Shown here: one piece after another, positions 1 through 6,252 of the stretch
How positions within the stretch are numbered: position 1 is the first letter of the stretch
Layout of the letters: each line of letters starts with the position of its first letter
Origin: Chitinophaga pinensis
GTDB taxonomy: Bacteria; Bacteroidota; Bacteroidia; Chitinophagales; Chitinophagaceae
Direction: 5' to 3'
Length of the DNA: 14,776 nucleotides
Assembly (NCBI GenBank): GCA_943331145.2
Contig: CALQKL020000028.1
Span: 1 to 14,776 of the forward strand
Made by a program: the position numbers and the translations under genes
The notes under the pieces: model-generated
What the model was told of the DNA's origin: nothing
Database searches by the model: none
The model's input: only the letters and a program-made list of their open reading frames with translations

Positions 1-2
1 GT

Positions 3-344
3 GTATATGCACCAAACACAGCTTTTAATGCTACATCATGCTATACTTTAAGAGTTGCATTGGGAACAGCTACAAAAGCAGAAGGTGTTAACTTAAATAA
101 TGGAAATAATATTACCATTTATCCAAACCCAGCACAACGTTTAATAAACATTGATTTGTCTGGATTTAAAGCAGCTTCTCAGATTCGTTTATATGATATC
201 AACGGTAATCAAGTAATCAATCAAAAAGCGAGTTTGTCAAACAATCAATTAAATGTTTCAAAATTGAGCAAAGGAATTTATTTGGTAAAAGTGATGGATA
301 GAAATTCAAATGTCATGGTTACTAAAAAATTCATAAAAGAATAA
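3..344 (+). CDS. C-terminal end of a secreted protein with a T9SS type A sorting domain (5' end outside window)
   Basis: The frame is open to the left edge of the window, so only the last 113 residues are visible; the TTG at 60 is an internal codon, not a start. After a short linker (residues near YTLRVALGT) comes a sorting domain of about 75 residues. It has the features of the Por secretion-system family: IYPNPA near its beginning, IRLYDINGNQV in the middle, LSKGIYLVKV near the end and a basic tail VTKKFIKE. This domain directs proteins that carry an N-terminal signal peptide through the type IX secretion system, where it is cleaved and the cargo is released or anchored to surface lipopolysaccharide. 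The activity of the cargo itself cannot be told because its main part lies outside the window. A strong terminator follows at once, so this is the last gene of its transcript. Confidence 0.9.
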   Translation, partial: VYAPNTAFNATSCYTLRVALGTATKAEGVNLNNGNNITIYPNPAQRLINIDLSGFKAASQIRLYDINGNQVINQKASLSNNQLNVSKLSKGIYLVKVMDRNSNVMVTKKFIKE

Positions 345-362
345 TTTAAAACATAGAAAAAT

Positions 363-401
363 AAAAAATCCCGATTGTTATTAGCAGTCGGGATTTTTTT
401 T
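363..401 (+). terminator. Intrinsic terminator of the T9SS cargo gene
   Basis: The stem is ATCCCGATTG paired with CAGTCGGGAT (one U-G wobble), with a 7-base loop, a run of six A before it and eight T after it. It starts 19 bases after the stop codon. The A run also makes it usable in the other direction. Confidence 0.9.
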
Positions 402-454
402 GACACACTAGAACCCAAAGACGCAAAGAAATGGAAACACGAAGGCATGAAAAT

Positions 455-560
455 GAAATGCTTTCAGCATTTTTTTGACACGAAGTCACGAAGACTCAAA
501 GACACGAAGTTTTTTTATAAAACAAAGAAACTATTAGATGGAAAATGCTTCCAACCTTTT
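455..560. repeat. 105-bp imperfect direct repeat, copy A
   Basis: This copy begins GAAATGCTTTCAGCAT, continues with a T run and GACACGAAGTCACGAAGACTC, and ends near AACCTTTT. Copy B at 610-714 is nearly the same along its whole length, with scattered substitutions and one- to two-base indels. Each copy carries a small hairpin (AAATGC, loop TTTCA, GCATTT; here 456-472) followed by a T run, which has the form of a weak intrinsic terminator on the plus strand. No start codon with coding character or protein similarity is visible in the open frame that crosses it. Confidence 0.8.
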
Positions 561-585
561 GAACTCATTGAACATATTGAACGTT
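559..585. repeat. Tandem 9-bp repeat, TTGAACnnA type, three units
   Basis: The units TTGAACTCA, TTGAACATA and TTGAACG follow each other at 559, 568 and 577. The same unit occurs four times in a row at 12073-12105 between atpD and atpC, so this is a dispersed family and not a local accident. Confidence 0.75.
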
Positions 586-609
586 TTTTTGTCACGAAGG
601 CAGGAAGAA

Positions 610-714
610 GAAATGCTTTCAGCATTTTTTTTGACACGAAGTCACGAAGACTCGAAGGCACAAAGTTTTATTGAAACAAAGAGGCTAATTAATGGAAAAT
701 GAATCTAACCTTTT
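610..714. repeat. 105-bp imperfect direct repeat, copy B
   Basis: This is the second copy of the element at 455-560, separated from it by about 50 bases that hold the TTGAAC units and a fragment of the CACGAAGG motif. Its hairpin is AAATGC at 611-616 paired with GCATTT at 622-627, with a run of T to 632. It is slightly diverged in the right half (for example CTCGAAGGCACAAAG against CTCAAAGACACGAAG in copy A). Confidence 0.8.
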
Positions 715-718
715 GTAA

Positions 719-738
719 GGGTTGAAAATTTTCAACCC
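719..738. repeat. Perfect 20-bp palindrome
   Basis: GGGTTGAAAATTTTCAACCC is its own reverse complement. As RNA it would form an eight-pair stem with a four-base loop. It lies directly against the 9-bp tandem repeat and about 70 bases upstream of the glyS promoter. There is no T run, so it is not a canonical terminator; a protein-binding site or a repeat-element boundary are both possible. Confidence 0.65.
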
Positions 739-740
739 CT

Positions 741-767
741 CATAAACCTCATAAACCTCATAAACCT
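741..767. repeat. Tandem 9-bp repeat, CATAAACCT type, three units
   Basis: Three exact CATAAACCT units stand at 741, 750 and 759, followed by the degenerate CTCAAAC. The same array of three exact units plus one degenerate unit occurs at 12543-12578. The reverse-complement form (GAGGTTTGA / GAGGTTTAT) occupies 12012-12065. Confidence 0.85.
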
Positions 768-805
768 CTCAAACATTATTTTCCACTTTTAAATGCTACA
801 TTTTC

Positions 806-813
806 TATCTTTG
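806..813 (+). promoter_or_regulatory. Bacteroidota -7 element of glyS
   Basis: TATCTTTG matches the TAnnTTTG consensus exactly. No good TTTG is seen 19 bases upstream, only T-rich sequence around 776-782. The transcription start expected 4 to 7 bases past the element coincides with the chosen ATG at 820, so the transcript would be leaderless or nearly so. Confidence 0.65.
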
Positions 814-819
814 CGGCCT

Positions 820-2268
820 ATGGCAAACGAAATAAACAACTTCCAGGAAATCATCTCTCATTGTAAAGAGTATGGATATATTTTTCAATCTTCTGAATTA
901 TATGATGGCTTAAGTGCTGTGTATGATTACGGACAAATGGGCGCGCAGTTAAAAAAGAATCTTCGCGACGAATGGTGGAAAAGCATGACGCAAATGCACG
1001 ACAATATCGTAGGTATTGACGCGGCTATTTTTATGCACCCAACCGTGTGGAAAGCAAGCGGACACGTCGATAATTTCAGCGATCCGATGATTGACAATAA
1101 AGACAGCAACAAAAGATATCGTGTTGACCATTTGATTGAAGCACATGTAGCAACTTTAGAAAAAGAAGCCGGAGAAGCCATGATTGCCGAAATGGATAAA
1201 TTATTAGCAGCTGATGATTTAACCGGATTGAAAACATTAATCGAAACCAATAAAATAAAATGTAACATCAGCAAAACCTGCAATTGGACAGATGTTCGTC
1301 AGTTTAACTTGATGTTTAGCACACAAATTGGTAGTGTAGCCGAAGAAGCGGATACCATTTATTTAAGACCAGAAACTGCACAAGGTATTTTTGTAAACTT
1401 TTTAAATGTGCAAAAAACCGGAAGAATGAAAATTCCTTTTGGGATTGCACAAACAGGGAAAGCGTTTAGAAATGAAATCGTTGCACGTCAATTTATATTC
1501 CGTATGCGCGAATTTGAACAAATGGAAATGCAGTTCTTTGTTCGCCCTGGCACACAAATGGAATGGTATAATTATTGGAAAGATGCACGCAAAAAATGGC
1601 ATGAAAGTATTGGCATTCCTGCAGAGAAATTACGTTTTCATGACCATGTAAAATTGGCGCATTACGCGGATGCAGCATTGGATATAGAATTTGAATTCCC
1701 TTTTGGTTGGAAAGAATTAGAAGGTATCCATAGCCGTACTGATTTTGATTTGAGTCAACATGCTAAATACAGCAAAAAGAAAATTCAATATTTCGATAAT
1801 GATTTGAATGCGGAAGGAAAAGCATACGGAAACTATACGCCTTTTGTGGTGGAAACTTCAGTAGGCTTAGATCGTTTATTTCTAACCGTTATATCATTGG
1901 CTTATCAGGAAGAAAAATGGACCAAAGAAGATGGCACAGAAGATAGTCGTGTGGTGTTGAAAATTCCAGCAAAAATTGCACCTACTAAATTGGCGATTCT
2001 TCCATTATTAAAAAAAGATGGCTTACCAGAAATAGCAACGGAATTACTAAATGAATGTAAACCACATTTCCATTGTTTCTATGAAGAGAAAGATGCCATT
2101 GGAAAGCGTTACAGAAGAATGGATGCCATTGGAACGCCTTTCTGTGTAACCATTGATCATCAAACCAAAGAAGACAATACCGTTACCATTAGATATAGAG
2201 ATACGATGACCCAGGAAAGAATTCCGTTAAGTGAAGTGAAAAATATTGTAGCTAAGGGTTGTTTGTAA
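820..2268 (+). CDS. glyS: Glycyl-tRNA synthetase (alpha2 type)
   Basis: This cytoplasmic class II aminoacyl-tRNA synthetase charges tRNA-Gly with glycine using ATP. The protein is 482 residues, the usual size of the single-chain dimeric enzyme and unlike the two-subunit GlyQ/GlyS form. The N-terminal part reads YGYIFQSSELYDGLSAVYDYGQMG, typical of the family. The signature LRPETAQGIFVNF lies in the middle, motif 2 is FRNEI (residues 216-220), and motif 3 is ETSVGLDRLFL with its arginine at residue 352. The last 100 or so residues form the anticodon-binding domain (IAPTKLAILPL through GTPFCVTIDHQ). The start at 820 (MANEINNF) is preferred over the in-frame ATG at 793, because the -7 promoter element at 806-813 lies between them and family members begin at about this distance from the YGYIF segment. 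It is monocistronic as far as can be seen. Confidence 0.95.
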   Translation: MANEINNFQEIISHCKEYGYIFQSSELYDGLSAVYDYGQMGAQLKKNLRDEWWKSMTQMHDNIVGIDAAIFMHPTVWKASGHVDNFSDPMIDNKDSNKRYRVDHLIEAHVATLEKEAGEAMIAEMDKLLAADDLTGLKTLIETNKIKCNISKTCNWTDVRQFNLMFSTQIGSVAEEADTIYLRPETAQGIFVNFLNVQKTGRMKIPFGIAQTGKAFRNEIVARQFIFRMREFEQMEMQFFVRPGTQMEWYNYWKDARKKWHESIGIPAEKLRFHDHVKLAHYADAALDIEFEFPFGWKELEGIHSRTDFDLSQHAKYSKKKIQYFDNDLNAEGKAYGNYTPFVVETSVGLDRLFLTVISLAYQEEKWTKEDGTEDSRVVLKIPAKIAPTKLAILPLLKKDGLPEIATELLNECKPHFHCFYEEKDAIGKRYRRMDAIGTPFCVTIDHQTKEDNTVTIRYRDTMTQERIPLSEVKNIVAKGCL

Positions 2269-2359
2269 TTAGTTTTTTAAACATTTACATCTAATTTTTA
2301 TCTAAATGTAACTTAACTCAATGCCCTAAAAATAAAATTTTAAAGAAATAGAAAAGCGT

Positions 2360-2399
2360 AAAAAACAAAAAACCCTCACAACTCACGCTGCAAGGGTTT
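2360..2399 (-). terminator. Intrinsic terminator of the tRNA-like RNA gene
   Basis: On the minus strand, AAACCCTTGC pairs with GTGAGGGTTT (ten pairs, two of them G-U), followed by TTTTTTGTTTTTT. Its stem begins 17 bases after the 3' end of the tRNA-like body, as expected for a free-standing RNA transcript. On the plus strand the same stem lacks a good T run, so it serves glyS poorly. Confidence 0.85.
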
Positions 2400-2416
2400 C
2401 TGTAAAATAAAAACCG

Positions 2417-2562
2417 CTGTAGGGGAAGGGTTCGAACCTTCACGAGGTAGTTAGCCATAACCCAAATGATCTATTTTTATAAATCATTTGGGCCGAGTTT
2501 ATCCTTTTTTCCTCACCCCCGAGACAAGAGGGCATGTCTGCCAAAAATTTCATCACCCCACA
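2417..2562 (-). ncRNA. tRNA-Leu-like RNA with a 74-nt variable arm (GUC in the anticodon position)
   Basis: Read on the minus strand, a full cloverleaf is present. The acceptor is TGTGGGG (2562-2556) paired with CCCTACA (2424-2418), with one G-U. T8 and G9 follow, then a D-arm ATG/CAT with AAATTTTTGGCAGA between, which contains the GG and AGA of leucine tRNAs. The anticodon stem is CCCTC/GGGGG around the loop TTGTCTC, and the T-arm GAAGG/CCTTC encloses TTCGAAC. The discriminator is G and CCA is not encoded. The variable region (2515-2442) is 74 bases, far longer than in class II tRNAs. It has a basal helix TGAGG/CCTCG and a perfect ten-pair apical helix CCCAAATGAT/ATCATTTGGG (2492-2483 with 2470-2461), separated by a large asymmetric internal loop. 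By body type it is closest to tRNA-Leu, but the triplet GUC would read aspartate codons, and U at position 37 and G at position 73 do not fit leucine. It may be a divergent tRNA or a tRNA-derived noncoding RNA. A terminator and a possible promoter flank it. Confidence 0.7.
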
Positions 2563-2570
2563 TTTTTTCC

Positions 2571-2601
2571 GATATTTACAATATCGTTTTAGAACTTCTA
2601 A
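2571..2601 (-). promoter_or_regulatory. Candidate promoter of the tRNA-like RNA, overlapped by a palindrome
   Basis: On the minus strand TTAG (2601-2598) and TAAATATC (2578-2571) are separated by 19 bases, the spacing of Bacteroidota TTTG / TAnnTTTG promoters; each box is an imperfect match. The -7 box ends 8 bases before the RNA's acceptor stem. The palindrome CGATATT-TAC-AATATCG (2570-2586) covers the -7 box. Confidence 0.4.
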
Positions 2602-2671
2602 TACTTAAAACTAATTAATTTGACTATAAATTGAAAATAATTCAACAAAAATTTTGAAATTATAGAAATAA

Positions 2672-2685
2672 TACAAATATTTGTA
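2672..2685. promoter_or_regulatory. Palindromic candidate operator upstream of the Lrp-type gene
   Basis: TACAAATATTTGTA is a perfect 14-bp palindrome 35 bases before the start codon of the regulator. A second, nested inverted repeat, CAAAAATTTTG flanked by TTCAA and TTGAA, lies at 2641-2658. Both have the A-run / T-run dyad form bound by feast/famine (Lrp/AsnC) proteins, and such regulators commonly control their own gene. Binding is an inference. Confidence 0.45.
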
Positions 2686-2720
2686 CTGATTATTAAAAAT
2701 AAATTAAAATCATAAAAAAA

Positions 2721-3194
2721 ATGGCTGCTAAATTAAATCTTGACAAATTAGATTTGCAAATCATTGAAGCAATGATGGAAAACGCCGAAATCTCTTATGC
2801 AGAGTTGGGCAAAAAACTATTCGTTAGTGGTGGTACCATTCACGTTAGAATTAAAAAACTTCATGAATTCAATATTGTAAAAGGCACACGCTTAAACGTA
2901 GATCTGAAATTACTCGGTTACGATATTACAGCTTTCGTTGGTATTTACTTAGAAAAAAGTTCTCTTTATGATAATGTTGCTAAAGAACTAATGCGCATTC
3001 CCGAAATCATTCGCCTCAACTATATTACCGGTAATTACAGCATGTTTTTAGAAATTGTTTGTAAAGACATCACCCAACTTCGTCATGTTTTGCATGATGA
3101 ACTTCAAAAAATTAAAGGGATAGAAAGAACTGAAACATTTATTTCTTTGGAAGAAGGATTCTCTAGAAATGTTCCTGTTGCGCCAAAGTCTTAA
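2721..3194 (+). CDS. Lrp/AsnC family transcriptional regulator
   Basis: The protein is 157 residues, the standard length of the family. Residues 5-60 form the winged helix-turn-helix: LDKLDLQIIEAMMENAEISYAELGKKLFVSGGTIHVRIKKLHEFNIVKGTRLNVD. Residues 65-145 form the RAM (AsnC ligand-binding) domain, with YDITAFVGIYLE, the GNYSMFLEIVCKD strand and the end LEEGFSRNVPV. Such proteins assemble as dimers to octamers and sense amino acids or related small molecules; the effector cannot be told here. The start is the ATG at 2721, preceded by an A-rich stretch as is usual in this phylum. It is divergent from the tRNA-like RNA, with which it shares a 158-base AT-rich upstream region, and convergent with the glycosyltransferase, whose stop lies 15 bases away with no clear terminator between them. 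Confidence 0.93.
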   Translation: MAAKLNLDKLDLQIIEAMMENAEISYAELGKKLFVSGGTIHVRIKKLHEFNIVKGTRLNVDLKLLGYDITAFVGIYLEKSSLYDNVAKELMRIPEIIRLNYITGNYSMFLEIVCKDITQLRHVLHDELQKIKGIERTETFISLEEGFSRNVPVAPKS

Positions 3195-3209
3195 TTCAAA
3201 TTTGTCGTT

Positions 3210-4358
3210 TTATTTTACAGTTCTGCCCTTCCAGTTGTATGTTCCAAACTTGCCGAGAAAGCCAGCAATAACCGTATATGCAATATGGAAGGGCTGAAAA
3301 ATAGGAAAAAGCCAAAGCAGTTTTCTTTCTCCAAAAAATTTTGCAACTGGATATAGAAATAACAATTCAATTTCTGCTTTTAATAAAATGAGAAACAGGA
3401 GTACATTGATTGTAGTTTTATCGTTTGTTACAAATGCTAATACCATCATTATAAACAAAGAGAGATTAAAAAAATAAACCAACATTAATACAGGGAGCAT
3501 TCGCTTGTCTTCATATTTATCAGCCTTACTCGCCCAACGAATTCTTTGATTAATAAAAGCTTTTACTGTTTTTGCAGGTATCGTTTTTACTATTACCGCT
3601 GCTGATTTTAAATACATAATTTCATTTGCATACTTCTTGGCTATTTTATGCATCAGCAATAAATCATCTCCACTAGCAATATGGTCGATTCCTGAAAAAC
3701 CATCCACTTCTTCAAATACAGCTTTTGTGTATGCCAAATTAGCACCGTTACACATTCCATGAAATTTTTTTTGTACCGAAGCACCGGTAATTCCTTGCAA
3801 ACACATAAAATCCAATGTTTGAAAAATTTCTATAAATCGATTGCTATACTTTATTTGAACTGGCATTACCATCATTTTGGGCTGATTGGTTTCAAAGCAA
3901 TTCACAATTTCTTGCAACCAATTTTCACCCATTGTGCAATCTGCATCTGTAGTAATGATAAGCGTTCCACTTGATGTATTTATTCCAATTTCAATCGCCT
4001 TTTTTTTATATGCGTTTATATTTTTTTCGTCTAAATAATCCGACAATGCAATCAACTTGATATTTGAATCTGAATGTTTTTTTACAATCTCCGAGGTTCT
4101 ATCAGTAGAACAATCATCAATGATAATTAATTCGAAAGAGGATTTCGGATAAGTTTGATTTTGAATGGAATGTATAAGATTTGAAATATTATCTTCTTCA
4201 TTTCTTGCAGGAACTATAATAGAAACAAAAGTGTTTTGATGATTTTCAACATCTTTTTTTTGCAGAATTGAAACCCATCCAATTTTATAAAAAGTAATTA
4301 AAAAAAAGTAACCTATAAAAAGCAACCCACATAAAGAATAAAATATTGTTAGTAGCAT
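3210..4358 (-). CDS. Membrane-anchored family 2 glycosyltransferase
   Basis: This is a 382-residue processive-type GT-A glycosyltransferase. One N-terminal membrane segment (about residues 2-27) is followed by a cytoplasmic catalytic domain. VSIIVPARNEEDNIS opens it. The nucleotide-binding aspartates are D81-D82 (IIIDDCSTD), the metal-binding motif is D138-A-D140, a later acidic motif is GDD (230-232), and Q271-RIRW closes the domain, as in cellulose- and hyaluronan-synthase-like enzymes. The C-terminal 100 residues hold about three further membrane segments. Enzymes of this build transfer sugars from nucleotide donors to growing polysaccharides or lipids at the inner membrane; the sugar and acceptor cannot be told. 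It stands alone between a convergent regulator and a divergent amidase, not in a polysaccharide cluster. Confidence 0.88.
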   Translation of the reverse strand: MLLTIFYSLCGLLFIGYFFLITFYKIGWVSILQKKDVENHQNTFVSIIVPARNEEDNISNLIHSIQNQTYPKSSFELIIIDDCSTDRTSEIVKKHSDSNIKLIALSDYLDEKNINAYKKKAIEIGINTSSGTLIITTDADCTMGENWLQEIVNCFETNQPKMMVMPVQIKYSNRFIEIFQTLDFMCLQGITGASVQKKFHGMCNGANLAYTKAVFEEVDGFSGIDHIASGDDLLLMHKIAKKYANEIMYLKSAAVIVKTIPAKTVKAFINQRIRWASKADKYEDKRMLPVLMLVYFFNLSLFIMMVLAFVTNDKTTINVLLFLILLKAEIELLFLYPVAKFFGERKLLWLFPIFQPFHIAYTVIAGFLGKFGTYNWKGRTVK

Positions 4359-4473
4359 AAATCAAGTACAACTTATTTTGACAAATGGAAGAAATCAACT
4401 GGTTGCAAAACAAATTTAATTATTTAACATTGAATCTAATTACTAACTTTATTAATTATCAATTTAATCATTA

Positions 4474-6216
4474 ATGAAAAGATATTTTTTCTTTTTTACT
4501 TTCTGTTTTCTGTTTTCTTTTATTGGATTTGCGCAGATTAAATCAGACCCATTTATCAAATTAACTGATCCACTGAGCGAAGTGAATTCAGTATCTAATG
4601 CACAAAAATTTATTATAGGAAGCACTTGTAAAACTTGTACAATTAGTATCAATAATAATAATGTAAAAGTGTATCCAACAGGGGCTTTTGTATATGAATT
4701 AATCCTTCCAGAAGGCGAATCCCAATATACTATTTCGGCTAAATCATCTGCCGGAAAAACCATTTCAAAAACGGTTACCTTTAATTATGCAATTCCTAAA
4801 GCGGAGCAGCCAACAAAAACGATCTCTATAGAAAGGATTCAAACATTACCCGAAGGTAATTTAATGTTGAAGCCCGGAGATGCCATCTCTTTTAGGGTAA
4901 AAGCAAAAACCGGCTGCGTCATTACTACTTTTGGCAATACCCGTTTTTTTGAAATGCCTGACTCTGTTTGCGAAGGAATGATTGGCATTTATCAAGGCAA
5001 ATATATTATTCAACCTACAGATACATTTATTAATAAAAAGTTTTCAGTTATTCTAACTGCTCAAGATGGAAATACATTTGTAAAAGAAACAAATGCTAAG
5101 TTTTCTGTATTAACAAGTTCAATGCCGGATGTATATATTACCAAAGGCAGATTAGCTCATTTGGAATATGGTTTGGGTGAAGATCGTTTGGGTGGAGCAA
5201 AAATTGGTTATATAGATAGTTTAATTCCATTGAAGATTATTGGAAAAGTGGGGTCTCATTTTAAAGTAAAACTCGCGCCTTCGCGAACAGCTTACATCCC
5301 CGATGAATTGGTAAACCCATTACCAACAGGTACTTTCACTCCTTCTTCACTAACTGGTAAAATTAAAGTATTTAACGATTCTACTTTTGATGTGGTGCAA
5401 ATACAATTGTTTTCAAAATTGCCTTATCAAAGTTTTCACCTTACAGATCCTTCCAAAATTGTTGTAGATGTTTTTGGCGCAACCAGCAATACCAATTGGA
5501 TTGATCAATTAAGCAATCTTAAAGAAATTAGAAAAGTAAATTACGAACAAATTGCTGATGATATTTTCAGGGTGTATATTAGTTTACAACATCAACAACA
5601 TTGGGGACATCAAATTTATTATAGTGACAATAATCTGATTATAAAAATTAAACCTCAACCCAAATTATTATTAAAAGACCTAACCATTGCCATTGATGCT
5701 GGACATGGTGGAACCAATACCGGTGCTGCAGGCCCAACTGGTGTTGCAGAAAAAGAAATCACTTTGCCTATTGCTTTAAAACTGCAAAAAATGCTTGAGA
5801 AAGAAGGTGCTAAAGTAATAATGACAAGAACTACAGAAACCTTTTTTGATAATAAAGAAAGAATTTTATTTTACCGAGATAGCACGCCCGACTTATTACT
5901 CAGCGTTCATTTAAATTCATCTTCCGACCCAATCCATATTTCTGGAACAAGTACGTTTTACCGTTATGATGGTTTTAAAAACTTAAGCAACGCCATTCAA
6001 AAAAGAATGCTTGAATTGGGATTAAAAGATTGCGGCAATAATGGCTCTTTTAATTTCATGCTCAACAGTCCAATTGAATATCCCAATGCTTTAATTGAAA
6101 CTGTATACCTCAGTAATCCTGAAGAAGAAATGAAAATATTAGATCCTGTATTTCAAGAAAAATTATCAGAAAAAATCGTGTTAGGGGTGAAGGATTTTTT
6201 GGAAGGTTGTAGGTAG
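4474..6216 (+). CDS. Secreted N-acetylmuramoyl-L-alanine amidase
   Basis: This enzyme cuts the amide bond between muramic acid and the stem peptide of peptidoglycan, in the periplasm. It is 580 residues long. Residues 1-20 are a signal peptide rich in phenylalanine, with a likely cut after GFA. The middle (about 25-395) is beta-rich: an initial Ig-like segment, an SH3-like stretch near PDVYITKGRLAHLEYGLG, and a domain around 300-395 resembling the AMIN fold (DPSKIVVDVFGATSN, IFRVYISL). The C-terminal catalytic domain (about 403-578) is of the Amidase_3 type. Its zinc ligands are H411 (DAGHGG), E426 (AEKE) and H479 (SVHLNS), and the general base is E542 (LIETVYLSN). All key residues are present. 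This is larger than AmiA/AmiC of E. coli because of the N-terminal domains. It is divergent from the glycosyltransferase and followed by a REP-like pair. Confidence 0.93.
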   Translation: MKRYFFFFTFCFLFSFIGFAQIKSDPFIKLTDPLSEVNSVSNAQKFIIGSTCKTCTISINNNNVKVYPTGAFVYELILPEGESQYTISAKSSAGKTISKTVTFNYAIPKAEQPTKTISIERIQTLPEGNLMLKPGDAISFRVKAKTGCVITTFGNTRFFEMPDSVCEGMIGIYQGKYIIQPTDTFINKKFSVILTAQDGNTFVKETNAKFSVLTSSMPDVYITKGRLAHLEYGLGEDRLGGAKIGYIDSLIPLKIIGKVGSHFKVKLAPSRTAYIPDELVNPLPTGTFTPSSLTGKIKVFNDSTFDVVQIQLFSKLPYQSFHLTDPSKIVVDVFGATSNTNWIDQLSNLKEIRKVNYEQIADDIFRVYISLQHQQHWGHQIYYSDNNLIIKIKPQPKLLLKDLTIAIDAGHGGTNTGAAGPTGVAEKEITLPIALKLQKMLEKEGAKVIMTRTTETFFDNKERILFYRDSTPDLLLSVHLNSSSDPIHISGTSTFYRYDGFKNLSNAIQKRMLELGLKDCGNNGSFNFMLNSPIEYPNALIETVYLSNPEEEMKILDPVFQEKLSEKIVLGVKDFLEGCR

Positions 6217-6252
6217 GGGAGAGGGAATTTCGATTTCTTTACCCATCTTCCA

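Noticed and set aside
375..674. Open frame of 99 codons in the repeat block
   Set aside because: It begins inside the loop of the terminator at 363-401 and crosses both copies of the direct duplication. The peptide repeats the same segment (HFFDTKSRRL) because the DNA is repeated; it has no family character.
741..767. CRISPR-like repeats
   Set aside because: The 9-base units are directly adjacent with no spacers, and no cas gene is in the window.
2269..2359. A terminator for glyS
   Set aside because: ACATTTA / TAAATGT forms a 7-pair stem near 2283-2320, but no T run follows, so it is not a supported intrinsic terminator.
2417..2562. tmRNA or a tRNA interrupted by a group I intron
   Set aside because: The insertion lies in the variable region, not the anticodon loop, and is far too short for a group I intron. 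There is no tag reading frame, and the D-arm and anticodon arm are complete, unlike tmRNA.
4359..4473. Promoters for the divergent glycosyltransferase and amidase genes
   Set aside because: TAACTTTA at 4444-4451 and a minus-strand TAAGTTG box resemble -7 elements, but neither has a convincing -33 box at the right distance, so they are not listed.
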